The notes beneath the pieces are model-generated. The model made no database searches. It was given only the letters and a program-made list of their open reading frames with translations, and was not told the DNA's origin. Position numbers and translations under genes: made by a program. Below, in pieces: positions 10,374-20,272 of a stretch of DNA of 64,000 bases (position 1 is the stretch's first letter; each line of letters starts with the position of its first letter). Source of the stretch: Amorphophallus konjac (taxonomy: Eukaryota; Streptophyta; Magnoliopsida; Alismatales; Araceae); the NCBI GenBank assembly GCA_022559845.1, contig CM040126.1, positions 121,062,886-121,126,885 on the forward strand, read 5' to 3'.

Positions 10374-11579
10374 GGCATTGCCACTGCTAGCTCGGACACA
10401 ACTGCGGCTATCATGGACATTTCTTCTACAAACTGGGCTATTGTCCCTTTTCTGCCTTTAACTTGCACGGGAGTTCCTGGGATCATTCGCCCTATGCCAG
10501 CGCGGATATAGTCTTCGACAGATTTAGCATCGTTGGACCTAGGGGCCCCAGGAGAGAGTTGCATCCCTATCAGGGCTTCAGATTTCAGAGCTGAAGCCGA
10601 TCCATCTAGAAGCTCCGCTTTTATTCCGGCCGCAGTAATGTCAATTGCGCCCGAGTCAGCAGTCCCTGCCATAGTGGCTATAGAGACTGGACTTCTGCCT
10701 TTTCCGCCTATAGCAGCACCTTCCCTGTCACCAGAAAGAGCAGCTGAAGATGAAACCCCTATTCAAGAGACTCATGAAGAGGCAGCTCCATCCTTCATCG
10801 ATTCTCCTCCTGTGGATGTTCAAACTATAGCTTTCGCTACAGCGATAGGGGAGGAATCTTCAGCTCAGTAGGAGAGCACAGAGAGGGACTGGCCAGCCCC
10901 TACAGCAGATCTGCCGTCTTCGTCCTCTCAGCCGGACGTTGCATTGTGGGAAGATATCGATGGCGAGGTGACCTTTGAAGTCATCCCCTCTGCTTCCTTC
11001 GGCTTCGCTTCCTCTGACAACTTTGTCTGGCAGCATCTGGACATGCTACGTCAGTTGGTAGAATCCCAGCCTGGCTTGACGTATCTACAACTGAAGGAAA
11101 TCGCCAACCGCTTCACTGCTGGCTTGCAGGCCATGGGCTGCTCTTTGGACACATGGGTTCAGCGGGTGCTGCTTCTACTGAAATTCGTGCATCGGAGAGA
11201 CTTCCTAGCACGGACTATGGTTGATAAGCTAACGGCGTTGAAGCTGCAGAGGTCAGAATATAAATCTGAGCTGGGAAAGCTGACGCTTATGCTTGATGAA
11301 CGCCGAGCCGAGCTACAAGGTGCTATTCAGCAGGAAGAAGCTGTGCGGGACCGGATGGCCATCTTGGAGACGGAGCTCTCTGGACTTCGGGCCGAATTGC
11401 AGCAATTATCCTTTACCCGACCGCGGTCCGAGGAGGAGGTAGCCTCGCTGGAGGGACGAGTGATGTCTCTCCAAGACATGTCGATTGGACTTCAGGAGGA
11501 GGAGGCGCGCCTTCATGAGCTGGGGGCCGCTCCTTATGTGGGTCTTCTGGCCTTCGAGGATATATTTCGGCGGCCATAA
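10374..11579 (+). pseudogene. Last exon of the opposite-strand gene: Pro/Ser/Ala-rich linker and C-terminal coiled coil
   Basis: One frame runs to the stop at 11577-11579 with two TAG codons (10509 and 10869). The first part is Pro/Ala/Ser/Glu-rich. The part from about 11190 is a long coiled coil rich in Leu, Glu, Arg ('LTLMLDERRAELQGAIQQEE', 'LETELSGLRAELQQL') and ends 'FEDIFRRP'. Element B has a diverged copy of this tail on its own opposite strand (58956-59252) ending 'FEDIFRRSLQ', so the C-terminus is conserved between elements. Coiled coils usually mediate oligomer formation; the partner is unknown. Confidence 0.65.
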
Positions 11580-11700
11580 ATTGTTTATCGCTTCTTTTTC
11601 TTTTTATTCTCTTTTGTGATATGGTGTCCCCTCGGGGCCCTTTATGTATGCCCTTTTTAATGGAAAGGAATCTCATGGCTTCATGCGTATCCATCTTATT
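11580..11700 (+). terminator. Probable 3' UTR and poly(A) region of the opposite-strand gene
   Basis: A T-rich stretch follows the stop, then TTTTTAATGGAAAGGAATCT at about 11654-11674. The equivalent place in element B (minus strand, about 58850) reads TTTTGAATGGAAAGTTTCAT. Conservation of this short AATGGAAAG motif after both stop codons suggests a poly(A) signal region. Confidence 0.45.
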
Positions 11701-12105
11701 CTGCATGTGGTTTTATCACTTTGGGAGGTGGGGTAGCGGTTTTAACAATCCCTCATGTGAATGGCTCGTACCTGGCAGGAGAGCGTCCACCCCTTCAGAG
11801 AAAGGATGGGGAACCCGCTCCACCGCGTGACGGCATCCCAAGGGGTGCTTTAACCGAATTTTGGTTGGTGGCAGCAAACATCCTATTGGCCATGTGTGTC
11901 GTAAGGGAGACGATTTGCCGGAATGTAAATGAGGGGGTCTCATCAGAGTAGACGTATGGTCTAGGCTGGGTAGAGACTATCGCAGGTGGGACATTGAAAA
12001 AGGATATGGGGTTTTCATCAGAACGGACATAAAGTACGAACTGGACAGATTGTACCATTGGCCGGGCGATGTACCGATCAGCCAACTGTTGACTTCATCA
12101 TCGAT
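11700..12105. other. Spacer between opposite-strand gene and tandem repeats of A
   Basis: No gene is seen. Short echoes of the downstream repeat (a GTATGGTCTA-like segment and TTTTCATCAGAA near 11950-12035) show the repeat array grading into unique sequence. Short open frames on both strands here are not supported. Confidence 0.5.
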
Positions 12106-13235
12106 ATTGAGCTTATATCGACGCAAGGAGGGGTTTCAGAATAGACGTAAGGTCTATACTGGATAGGGTTTCATCATTGATCGGGCAAGGTGCCAATCGA
12201 TCAACAGTTGGTTTCATCATCGGTATTGGGTTTATATCGATGCAAAGGGATTTATAAGTTTCATCAGAATAGACGAAAGGTCTAAGCTGGGTAAGGTTTC
12301 ATCGTTGATCGGGTAGGGTGCCAATCGATCAACAGTTGGTTTCATCATCGATATTGGGTTCATATCGATGCAAAGGGATTTATAAGTTTCATCAGAATAG
12401 ACGAAAGGTCTAAGCTGGGTAAGGTTTCATCGTTGATCGGGCAGGGTGCCAATCGATCAACAATTGGTTTCATCATTGATATTGGGTTCATATCGATGCA
12501 AAGTGATTTATAAGTTTCATCAGAATAGACGAAAGGTCTAAACTAGCAGGGTTTCATCATTGATCGGGCAGGGTGCCAATCGATCAACAGTTGGTTTCAT
12601 CATCGATATTGGGTTTATATCAATGCAAAGGGATTTATAAGTTTCATCAGAATAGACGAAAGGTCTAAACTGGCAGGGTTTTATCATTGATCGGGCAAGG
12701 TGCCAATCGATCAACAGTTGGTTTCATCATCGATATTGGGTTTATATCGATGCAAAGGAATTTATAAGTTTCATCAGAATAGACGAAAGGTCTAAACTGG
12801 CAGGGTTTCATCATTGATCGGGCAAGGTGCCAATCGATCAACAGTTGATTTCATCATCGATATTGGGTTTATATCGATACAAAGGGATTTATAAGTTTCA
12901 TCAGAATAGACGAAAGGTCTAAACTGGCAGGGTTTCATCATTGATCGGGCAGGGTGCCAATCGATCAACAGTTGGTTTCATCATCGATATTGGGTTTATA
13001 TCGATGCAAAGGGATTTATAAGTTTCATCAGAACAGACGAAAGGTCTAAACTGGCAGGGTTTCATCATTGATCGGGCAAGGTGCCAATCGATCAACAGTT
13101 GGTTTCATCATCGATATTGGGTTTATATCGATGCAAAGGGATTTATAAGTTTCATCAGAATAGACGAAAGGTCTAAACTGGCAGGGTTTCATCATTGATC
13201 GGGTGAGGCGCCAATCGATCAACAGTTGGTTGTAG
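12105..13235. repeat. Tandem array in element A, unit 127-128 bp, about nine copies
   Basis: The segment AGACGAAAGGTCTAA recurs at 12271, 12399, 12527, 12654, 12781, 12908, 13035 and 13162, spacing 127-128 bp. Each unit also holds TGATCGGGCA.GGTGCCAATC and a TATCGATGCAAAG segment. Copies are very similar, so this is a young local expansion. It lies between integrase and the opposite-strand gene. Confidence 0.92.
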
Positions 13236-13545
13236 GTAGAGGCGTAGGAATCGTCTGGATAGACGTAAGGTCTATTCTAGCAGGTTTTATTGCGGGTGGG
13301 ACATTTGAAAGAGGGTGTGTCGATTTCATCAGGACGGACGTAAGGTCTTTCCTGGAGAGGTTTTATCAGAATGGTGATGGGTTTCATTGTCGGTGGGACG
13401 TTTGAAAGAGGGTATGTGAATTTTATCAGGGTAAACGTAAGGTCTACCTCGGAAGGGTTTTATCATCAGTGGGGAATGAAGCCGTCTGACCGACGGGAGG
13501 TTTCATCAGTGAAGGGGAGGTGAAGGTAGCATGCCGGTTGGCATG
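13235..13545. repeat. Degenerate tail of the 127-bp array
   Basis: Shorter, diverged units keep the 'GACGTAAGGTCT..' core (13263, 13328, 13437) and 'GGTGGGACATTTGAAAGAGG' (13276, near-copy at 13393). No coding sequence is seen. Confidence 0.6.
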
Positions 13546-13546
13546 G

Positions 13547-13790
13547 AACTTTTGAATTACCACATTACTGACCCAAGTGCCCTTTCAGGTTTTCACCGGA
13601 GCCAGCCCCCTCTTGCTTTTGCCCACGCGCCCTTTCGAGTTTTCACGTGGCGGGGTACCCGATTTTGCCTACAGTGCCCTTTCGGGTTTTCACCACATCT
13701 GGGTTTTGGCCATTTTTGCCCTTGTCGGGATATCCGAACAAGCCTGGCGGGGTATCTCTATTTTTAACCCCATTTTTTTATTTATTTATA
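13547..13790. repeat. About 230-bp spacer module, copy 1 of element A
   Basis: It contains repeated blocks of the form GCCCTTTCGGGTTTTCACC, a CACGTGGCGGGGTACCCGAT segment and an A/T-rich end. Near-identical modules stand at 14849-15077 in A and, in reverse orientation as expected for an opposite-strand element, at about 55635, 56970 and 57978 in element B. Open frames across it are artefacts. Confidence 0.85.
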
Positions 13791-13859
13791 TATACGTATA
13801 TATATTCTTGAATTGGGACTTCAGCACGGATCATGCGATGTGCTGCTTCATTAGTGGCT

Positions 13860-14720
13860 GCTCTTATCATCGGTATTGGGTATATACCGATGCAAGGATT
13901 TCATAGGCTTCATCGGGATAGACGTAAGGTCTAAGCCGGATAGGTTTCATCATTGACCGGGCAGTGCGCCAATCGATCAACAGCAGGTTTCATCATTGGT
14001 ATTGGGTTTATACCAATGCAAGGATTTCATAGGTTTCATCGGGATAGACGTAAGGTCTAAGCCGGATAGGTTTTATCATTGATCGGGCAAGGTGCCGATC
14101 GACCAATGGTAGGCTTCATCACGACGGGACGTCGAAAGACATGCAAGTTTAATAGGAAGGGTTTCTTTGTCGATCGGGCAGGGTGCCCATCGATCAAAGG
14201 TGGGTTTCATCATCGGTATTGGGTTTATACCAATGCAAGACCTCATGAATCTTATCAGAATAGACGTAAGGTCTACACTGGGCTGGTTTTATCGTTGATC
14301 GGGCAGTGTGCCAATCGATCAACAGCAGGTTTCATCATCGGTATTGGGTTTATACCAATGCAAAGATTTCATAGGTTTCATCGGGATAGACTTAAGGTCT
14401 AAGCCGGATAGGTTTCATCATTGACTGGGTAGTGCGCCAATCGATCAACGCAGGTTTCATCATCGGTATTGGGTTTATACCAATGCAAAGATTTCATAGG
14501 TTTCATCGGGATAGACGTAAGGTCTAAGCCAGATAGGTTTCATCATTGACCGGGTAATGCGCCAACCGATCAACGCAGGTTTCATCATCGGTATTGGGTT
14601 TATACCAATGCAAAGATTTCATAGGTTTCATCAGGATAGACGTAAGGTCTAAGCCGGATAAGTTTCATCATTGAACGGGTAGTGCGCCAACCGATCAACG
14701 CAGGTTTCACCATGGTGGGA
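13860..14720. repeat. Second tandem array in element A, unit 125-126 bp
   Basis: The core AGACGTAAGGTCTA recurs at 13920, 14046, 14262, 14388 (as AGACTTAAGG), 14513 and 14638, spacing 125-126 bp with one longer step of 216. It is a relative of the 12105-13235 array (same order of motifs) but with its own fixed differences, so the two arrays expanded separately. Confidence 0.88.
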
Positions 14721-14848
14721 CTTTGGCAAGGTATGAGGGTTTTATCCGGACAGACGTAGGGTCTGTACTGGGTGGGTTTGATCGTTGATCGGGCAAGGTG
14801 CCAGTCGATCGACGAGAAGTTTATGGCGGGAGGTGAGGTTTCTTTAGG

Positions 14849-15077
14849 ATCACCACATTACTGACTCAAGCGCCCTTTCGGGTTTTCGCCGGGGCCAGCC
14901 CCCTCTTGCTTTTGCCCACGCGCCCTTTCGAGTTTTCACGTGGCGGGGTACCCGATTTTGCCTGAAGTGCCCTTTCGGGTTTTCACCACAGCTGGGTTTT
15001 AGCCATTTTTTGCCCTTGCTCAGAAAGCCTGAACAAGGCCGGCGGGGTATCTGTATTTTTAACCCCATCTTTTTATT
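14849..15077. repeat. About 230-bp spacer module, copy 2 of element A
   Basis: It is almost identical to the module at 13547-13790, ending in 'AACCCCAT' and a (TTTA)n run. It separates the 126-bp array from the 41-bp array. Its open frame on the minus strand (72 codons) is a by-product of the repeat. Confidence 0.85.
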
Positions 15078-15149
15078 TATTTATTTATTTTATTCTTTAT
15101 TCTCTCTTCCCCTCTTTTTGGGAGGGTGACGAGTCGAAATGCCATTAGA

Positions 15150-15780
15150 TCATGATGAGGGATGGCTTGGTTAGGGCGGAGTGCCGCTATACCAAGAAAG
15201 GGTGTAGCTTGGCTAGGGCTGGATGCCGCTAGACCAAAGAAAGGGTGTATCTCGGCCAGGGCGGGATGCCATTAAGCCAAGGGAAGGTAGCTTGGTTAGG
15301 GCGGAGTGCCACTAAACCAAGGAGAGGGTGTATCTCGACTAGTTGCCACTAAGCCAGGGGAAGGTAGCTTGGTTAGGGCGGAGTGCCACTAAACCAAGGA
15401 AAGGGTGTATCTTGGCTAGGGCGGATGCCGCTAGACCAAGAAGGTAGCTTCGGCTAGGGCGGGATGCCACTAAGCCAAGGGAAGGTAGCTTGGTTAGGGC
15501 GGTGTGCCACTAGACCAAGAAAGGGTGTATCTCGGCCAGGGCTGGATGCCGCTAAGCCAAGGAAGGTAGCTTGGTTAGGGCGGAGTGCCACTAATCCAGG
15601 AAAGGGTGTATCTCGGCTAGGGCTGGATGCCGCTAAGCCAAGGGAAGGTAGCTTGGTTAGGGCGGAGTGCCACTAAACCAAGGAAAGGGTGTATCTTGGC
15701 TAGGGCAGGATGCCATTAAGCCAAGGGAAGGTAGCTTGGTTAGGGCGGAGTGCCACTAAACCAAGGAAAGGGTGTATCTG
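15150..15780. repeat. Tandem array of about 41-bp units just after integrase of element A
   Basis: Units of the form GGTTAGGGCGGAGTGCCACT AAACCAAGG alternate with a variant TATCTCGGCTAGGGC.GGATG, giving a dimer of about 80 bp. The reverse complement is the array at 54215-55153 of element B, also just after integrase. Homologous position and sequence in both elements show it is a long-standing part of this family. Confidence 0.88.
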
Positions 15781-15785
15781 CCCGA

Positions 15786-16100
15786 TTACTCGAGGAATAT
15801 TGGTTGTGCAGCATGATACAGCTTGAGGTGTTTACCGTTGAGCGGCGAGAACTGAATTTCCCCTCGATGGTTAACAACTACGTAGGCCCCTCCTTCGTAG
15901 ACCCTTTGTATCACATAAGGACCTTCCCAATTAGCATTCAGCTTTCCTTTTGGGTTGGACGCCATGACTTCTTTTTTCTTGACCATGACGAGGTCACCTT
16001 TCTTGAATTCTCGTCCTTTTACGAGTTTATTGAATGCGGCGGCCATGCGGACCTGGTACATTTGGATATTCTTCTGAGCTTGGAGGCGCTTTCCTTCCAA
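15786..16100 (-). pseudogene. Element A integrase C-terminal domain (shifted out of frame)
   Basis: A 104-residue minus-strand frame has the features of the gypsy integrase C-terminal domain ('GREFKKGDLVMVKKKEV', then 'NPKGKLNANWEGPYVIQRV' and 'LKLYH'). It binds DNA non-specifically in the family. It is in a different frame from the main pol frame, which ends at 16115 with 'MLKEG'. The break is a one-base change in the 16115-16140 area. Element B shows the same two parts in one frame, so the shift is specific to this copy. No chromodomain is seen, as usual for Tat. Confidence 0.85.
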
Positions 16101-16114
16101 TTCAGCCAGTTCTT

Positions 16115-19100
16115 CTAACCTTCTTTCAGCATTTGTTTGTTCGCCAGGGCTAGGTCATATTGGACCGCCACTCTGAGTGACGGGACTTCCAGCTCCAGCG
16201 GGACCACTGCCTCTGAGCCGTACACCAATGAGTATGGTGAGCACCCTGTAGGTGTTTTGAAGACGGTGCGATATGCCCATAAAGCTTCATACATTTTCTC
16301 TTCCCAATCCTTCTTGTTGGAACTGACGACTTTGGCCAGCAATGTACACAAGGTCTTATTAAAAGCTTCTGCCAACCCGTTTGCCTGTGGATTGTAGGGA
16401 GTGGAGGTTCTCCATTCAATCTTATACTTCTCGGCAAGCCGATAGATTTTCTGATTTCTGAAATGACTTCCATTATCAGATATTATTCGGTTGGGGATCC
16501 CGAACCGGAAGATAATGTTTTGCTTGATGAATCTGGAGACCAGCTCACCAGTCACTTCTCTTAATGCTATAGCTTCCGCCCATCGGGAGAAGTAATCTGT
16601 TATGGCCAGTATGTACTTATGTCCGGCCGAGGAAGTTGGCAATGGCCCGACTACATCAGTTCCCCATTGTGCAAACGGCCAGCTAGGGATTGTAGGGTGC
16701 AGAGTTGCAGGTGGCCTTCTAGGCACAGTAGCATGCTCCTGACACTTTTGGCATGACTTTGCAAATTTACAGCAGTCTTCAAACATGGTAGGCCAATAGT
16801 AGCCCAGCTTCTTGATTTCTATCTTCATCTTGGGGCCAGCCTGGTGGGCGCCTGCTGTCCCAGCGTGTATTTCTTTCATCGCTTGCCAAGCTTCTTCAGT
16901 GGACAGGCAGCGGAGTAGAATCTTTTTGCGTGCATCCGCCATTATTCGGAATAAAGTTCCGTTTCTGAATTCATAGGAATCTTTGATCCTCAGGAGTTTC
17001 ATCTTTTCCTCCCTTTTCTGTGGCAGCTGTTGGTGCAGAAACCACTGTAGCAAGTGCTGTCTCCAATCAGACGCTTGTACTGCGCTGATAGTGGCGACTT
17101 CTTCTTCTTCGGGGCACCCTTCTAGCATACTGGGGACTTGCCGCCGGTTCATAACAACAATGTTCAATGTTTCATTTGGCGGGACTGCTAGTGAGCTGGC
17201 CAGTTTCGCCAGTGCATCGGCCTGGGCATTATGTCCACGGCCCACATGTTTGAGTTCAATATGATAGAATTTCGCCATGAGGCTCACAGCCTTTTGGTGG
17301 TAGGGATTTAGTTCCGGCTTTCGCACTTCGAACTCCCCTTGGATTTGCTTTATCACCAACATTGAATCCCCGAATACCTGAAGCATTTGGATACCCATGT
17401 TGAGGCTGATATTGAGTCCGATTATCAGAGCTTCATACTCGGCTTCATTGTTGGTGCATGGCTTGTTTATAGAACAGGAAGTATGCACAACCTCCTCTTC
17501 TGGTGATTTCAGCACAATACCGGCTCCAGCCCGTATCCTGGTCTTTCCATCAGAATCTGTCTCCGTTCTGGATGCTCCATCAAAGAACAGTTGCCACATA
17601 ACTGGCTGAGCTTGACAGGCCTCGAGTGTCTCATCATCGGGTAATTCGGTCCCCAACATATCATTCTCTGGCACAGGATGCTCCGCGAAGAAATCAGCCA
17701 CGGCCTGTCCTTTTATCGCCCTTCGGGGTATATAGGTAATATCGAATTCCATCAGAATCACTGCCCATTTGCCCAACCGGCCTTTCAGTACCGGCTGAGT
17801 CAATATGTATTTGAGTGGATCTGCTGCAGATATCAATCTGACTTCATGTGACAACATATAGTGTCGGAGTTTCTTAACAGCAAAGACTAGTGCCAAGCAT
17901 GTCTTTTCTATATAACTGTAGCTTTCTTCGGTTCTAATCAGCCTCCGACTTAGGTAGTACAGGGCTTGCTCTTTGCCTTCTTCATTTACTTGTGCCAGCA
18001 TTGCCCCCAGGGAACAGTATGTGGCTGCGATATACAGTATCAAGGGCCTGCCTTTAATTGGTGCCCCCAGCACTGGAGGGGTCTTGAGATATTCTTTTAG
18101 CTTCTCAAAGGCCTCCTGACACCCATCGTCCCAGAGGAACGGTACATCTTTCATCATGAGCTTGTGAAAGGGGTGGCATCTTCCCGACAGATTTGATATA
18201 AATCGTCGGATATAGGCCAGACGCCCTTGCAGAGATCTCAGCTCGTGCAGGTTCCTTGGTGGAGGGAGCTCCTGGATAGCTTTAATTTTGGATGGATCAA
18301 TTTCAATACCCCTATGCCGGACAATAAATCCGAGGAATTTCCCACTGGACACGCCAAAGGCGCACTTCATAGGATTCATCTTGAGTTCATATCTGCGCAA
18401 CCTCTGGAATACTATCCTCAGGTCTTGCAAATGATCTTCTCTTCTGCTGGTTTTTACCACCAGATCATCAATGTAGCACTCTACCTTTTGGAAGAGCAGG
18501 TCATCAAAGATCTTTGTCATAGCCCTTTGGTAAGTAGCGCCGGCATTCTTGAGGCCGAACGGCATCCTTTTGTAGTGAAATATTCCCTTCGGAGTGCGGA
18601 ATGCAGTGTGCACTCTGTCTTCTTCAGCAATCCAGATCTGGTTGTATCCAGATGACCCATCCATAAATGATAGGGCCTCATGGCCAGTAGTTGCATCGAT
18701 CATCACCTCAGTGATTGGCACTGGGAAATCATCTTTCGGACAAGCCTTATTAAGGTCCCGGAAATCAACACATATTCTAATCTGCCCATTCTTCTTCTTT
18801 ACGGGCACTATATTAGCCAGCCATGTAGTATACTGGTTTTCTTCGACAAAGCCTACATCAATCAGCTTGTCAACTTCTTTGTTGATCTGGTTTATCAATT
18901 CAGGACGCATTCTCCTGGAAGGCTGCTTTACAGGGTTGGCCTCTGGGTTTATTGCCAATCGGTGCTGTGCCACATCAGAGCTCAGTCCCGGCATTTCGTC
19001 ATACGTCCATGCAAAACAGTCTCGGAATTCTTTCAAGAACTGTATATATTGTTCCCTGACATCTGGCTCCAGCAGTGCGCTGAGGAATGTCGGCCTTGGT

Positions 19101-19948
19101 TCATCTGCGGACCCCAAATTTATTTCTATCAGCTCATCGACGGTGGCTTGACCTCCGTCTTCGACTTCGGGCGGGGCTTCTTGCAAATCAATAAAGCCTC
19201 CCGGGATATAATCTTCTTCAGTCTCATGCTCCTTTGTTTCATCATACTGGTCATCATCGGATGCTGGTGCATCATATAGGGCCAATATTACTGGACTCTG
19301 TTCAGCCTGTCCCGAGGACGAGGCTGGTTCACCGGGAAATTCAGGAGTAGACTCTTCCGTTCTTAGAGGCTCTTCTGATGTGGGCTCGCCTGAAAGGTCA
19401 CCATTCTGTAGAGCCCGGAATTCTTCTAGGATGCGCCCGAACTCCAAACACTCTTGCAGCTCTCTGGCTATTTGATCTTCATCCGGGGTTCCCGTATCAA
19501 ATTTTGCTTCAGCCTGGAACAGATCCTCATTGGAAGATAAGTCCTCCCAGTACCAAGCTTTCTTTGTCTCATCAGGTGTTTCTGTTTCTGATAGGCTGCC
19601 TGGGGCCTCATTGTTTATTATGGATTGATAAATGATTTCTTCATCTTCTGAGGGGTATTTGTCATATCCCACCTTGGGAGGGTCTTCATGCTGGTAGGAG
19701 ACAGATATGACGTCTACCTCAGCCTCATAGTATTCTTGGAGGGTATAACCCAATCCTGGGTGCTGAGTGATCTTCCTCAGTTCTTTGTTGTCCCGAGGTG
19801 GATCCCATAACTCCTTGAATGCCTTCTTCTGAGCAGCAGGCTGCATTGATGGCATTTGCATCTTGGAGAACATTTGTGAAACCCTTTGGGTAGTGTAATC
19901 CAAGCCTGTAATCGGTACCATCCGGTTTGCTGCTTCTTCAGGGGCCAT
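16115..19948 (-). CDS. Element A Pol: reverse transcriptase, two RNase H domains, integrase
   Basis: A single open frame of 1277 residues. The first 300 residues are an acidic linker. RT follows with 'KNGQIRICVDFRDLNKACPK' and the catalytic Y-I-D-D at residues 492-495. The native RNase H lies at about 590-760. A second, archaeal-type RNase H begins with F-F-D-G-A-S (Asp 790) and continues with N-N-E-A-E-Y-E-A-L, F-G-D-S and A-D-A-L-A-K-L, so all four catalytic acids are present. Integrase has the H..H..C-Q-K-C zinc site (about 1030-1075) and the core acids at W-G-T-D (1098), S-D-N-G and the Glu of A-E-A-F-N-K. It copies the RNA and inserts the DNA. The start is not a true start: it would be cut from a polyprotein. 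The integrase tail is out of frame (15786-16100). Confidence 0.95.
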   Translation of the reverse strand: MAPEEAANRMVPITGLDYTTQRVSQMFSKMQMPSMQPAAQKKAFKELWDPPRDNKELRKITQHPGLGYTLQEYYEAEVDVISVSYQHEDPPKVGYDKYPSEDEEIIYQSIINNEAPGSLSETETPDETKKAWYWEDLSSNEDLFQAEAKFDTGTPDEDQIARELQECLEFGRILEEFRALQNGDLSGEPTSEEPLRTEESTPEFPGEPASSSGQAEQSPVILALYDAPASDDDQYDETKEHETEEDYIPGGFIDLQEAPPEVEDGGQATVDELIEINLGSADEPRPTFLSALLEPDVREQYIQFLKEFRDCFAWTYDEMPGLSSDVAQHRLAINPEANPVKQPSRRMRPELINQINKEVDKLIDVGFVEENQYTTWLANIVPVKKKNGQIRICVDFRDLNKACPKDDFPVPITEVMIDATTGHEALSFMDGSSGYNQIWIAEEDRVHTAFRTPKGIFHYKRMPFGLKNAGATYQRAMTKIFDDLLFQKVECYIDDLVVKTSRREDHLQDLRIVFQRLRRYELKMNPMKCAFGVSSGKFLGFIVRHRGIEIDPSKIKAIQELPPPRNLHELRSLQGRLAYIRRFISNLSGRCHPFHKLMMKDVPFLWDDGCQEAFEKLKEYLKTPPVLGAPIKGRPLILYIAATYCSLGAMLAQVNEEGKEQALYYLSRRLIRTEESYSYIEKTCLALVFAVKKLRHYMLSHEVRLISAADPLKYILTQPVLKGRLGKWAVILMEFDITYIPRRAIKGQAVADFFAEHPVPENDMLGTELPDDETLEACQAQPVMWQLFFDGASRTETDSDGKTRIRAGAGIVLKSPEEEVVHTSCSINKPCTNNEAEYEALIIGLNISLNMGIQMLQVFGDSMLVIKQIQGEFEVRKPELNPYHQKAVSLMAKFYHIELKHVGRGHNAQADALAKLASSLAVPPNETLNIVVMNRRQVPSMLEGCPEEEEVATISAVQASDWRQHLLQWFLHQQLPQKREEKMKLLRIKDSYEFRNGTLFRIMADARKKILLRCLSTEEAWQAMKEIHAGTAGAHQAGPKMKIEIKKLGYYWPTMFEDCCKFAKSCQKCQEHATVPRRPPATLHPTIPSWPFAQWGTDVVGPLPTSSAGHKYILAITDYFSRWAEAIALREVTGELVSRFIKQNIIFRFGIPNRIISDNGSHFRNQKIYRLAEKYKIEWRTSTPYNPQANGLAEAFNKTLCTLLAKVVSSNKKDWEEKMYEALWAYRTVFKTPTGCSPYSLVYGSEAVVPLELEVPSLRVAVQYDLALANKQMLKEG

Positions 19949-20272
19949 ACAGTCTTGATCATCTTCTTCGACTGGCTCCCCGGTGTAGAATATAATAGGG
20001 GGCTCGCAGAAGCGAGGATTTCTATAGTCTTCAGTGGTAGCACCGTTTGGTACTCAAGACTGACGATGGGTTTAAATAAACCCTGCGGCACCTCCACCTG
20101 AGTGTACTTTTGTTTCATTTCTTCATCGGCATCATCCGGGTGGACGCTAGGAGGGGTAACCCGAGCAAAGTCACCGGCATAAGAGATATGAGATACATTA
20201 TGCTTCTTAACATAGCCCTTTGGTGGCGGTGGAGACCAATCCTTTGCCTCTGTAGCGGGCTTTTCTGGCTGA
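19949..20272 (-). pseudogene. Element A protease-to-RT linker with shifted frames
   Basis: Between the protease stop (20273) and the pol frame, linker sequence similar to that of element B continues in other frames: one reads 'DWSPPPPKGYVKKHNVSHI' to 'GLFKPIVSLE', and the next picks up before 'MVPITGLDYTTQRVSQMF'. So there are two frame changes, near 20275 and near 20060. In Ogre elements this same place carries an intron; I see no convincing donor-acceptor pair here, so copy-specific indels are the simpler reading. Confidence 0.6.

Larger units (their letters stand above)
6420..11579 (+). pseudogene. Opposite-strand multi-exon gene of element A: plant-mobile-domain-like protein with coiled-coil tail
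   Basis: A gene of about 1600 codons reads against the direction of element A, between its tandem repeats and its 3' LTR, where Tat elements carry an 'antisense ORF'. Five open stretches join across four introns (9234-9326, 9618-9707, 9771-9841, 10293-10373), and the codon phase agrees at every junction. The N-terminal part resembles the plant mobile domain family ('EVFCPLFNIFYTAEGETSLDL' followed after a stop by 'LFGLPIDSEPYEEV'). The middle is basic and low in complexity, the C-terminus is a coiled coil. This copy has four premature stops, all TAG (7293, 8789, 10509, 10869), and two probable 1-base shifts (between about 8380 and 8415, and at the G run near 10076-10081). Role unknown; nuclear action is possible but inferred. 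Confidence 0.75.

Noticed and set aside
13531..13906. Plus-strand frames with Phe/Pro-rich peptides and similar frames at 14850-15068 and 56975-58251
   Set aside because: They track the 230-bp spacer module and switch strand with it; no codon constraint or domain.
18227..19279. Plus-strand frames of 142-199 codons inside the pol region
   Set aside because: Shadows of the intact minus-strand RT/RNase H frame.
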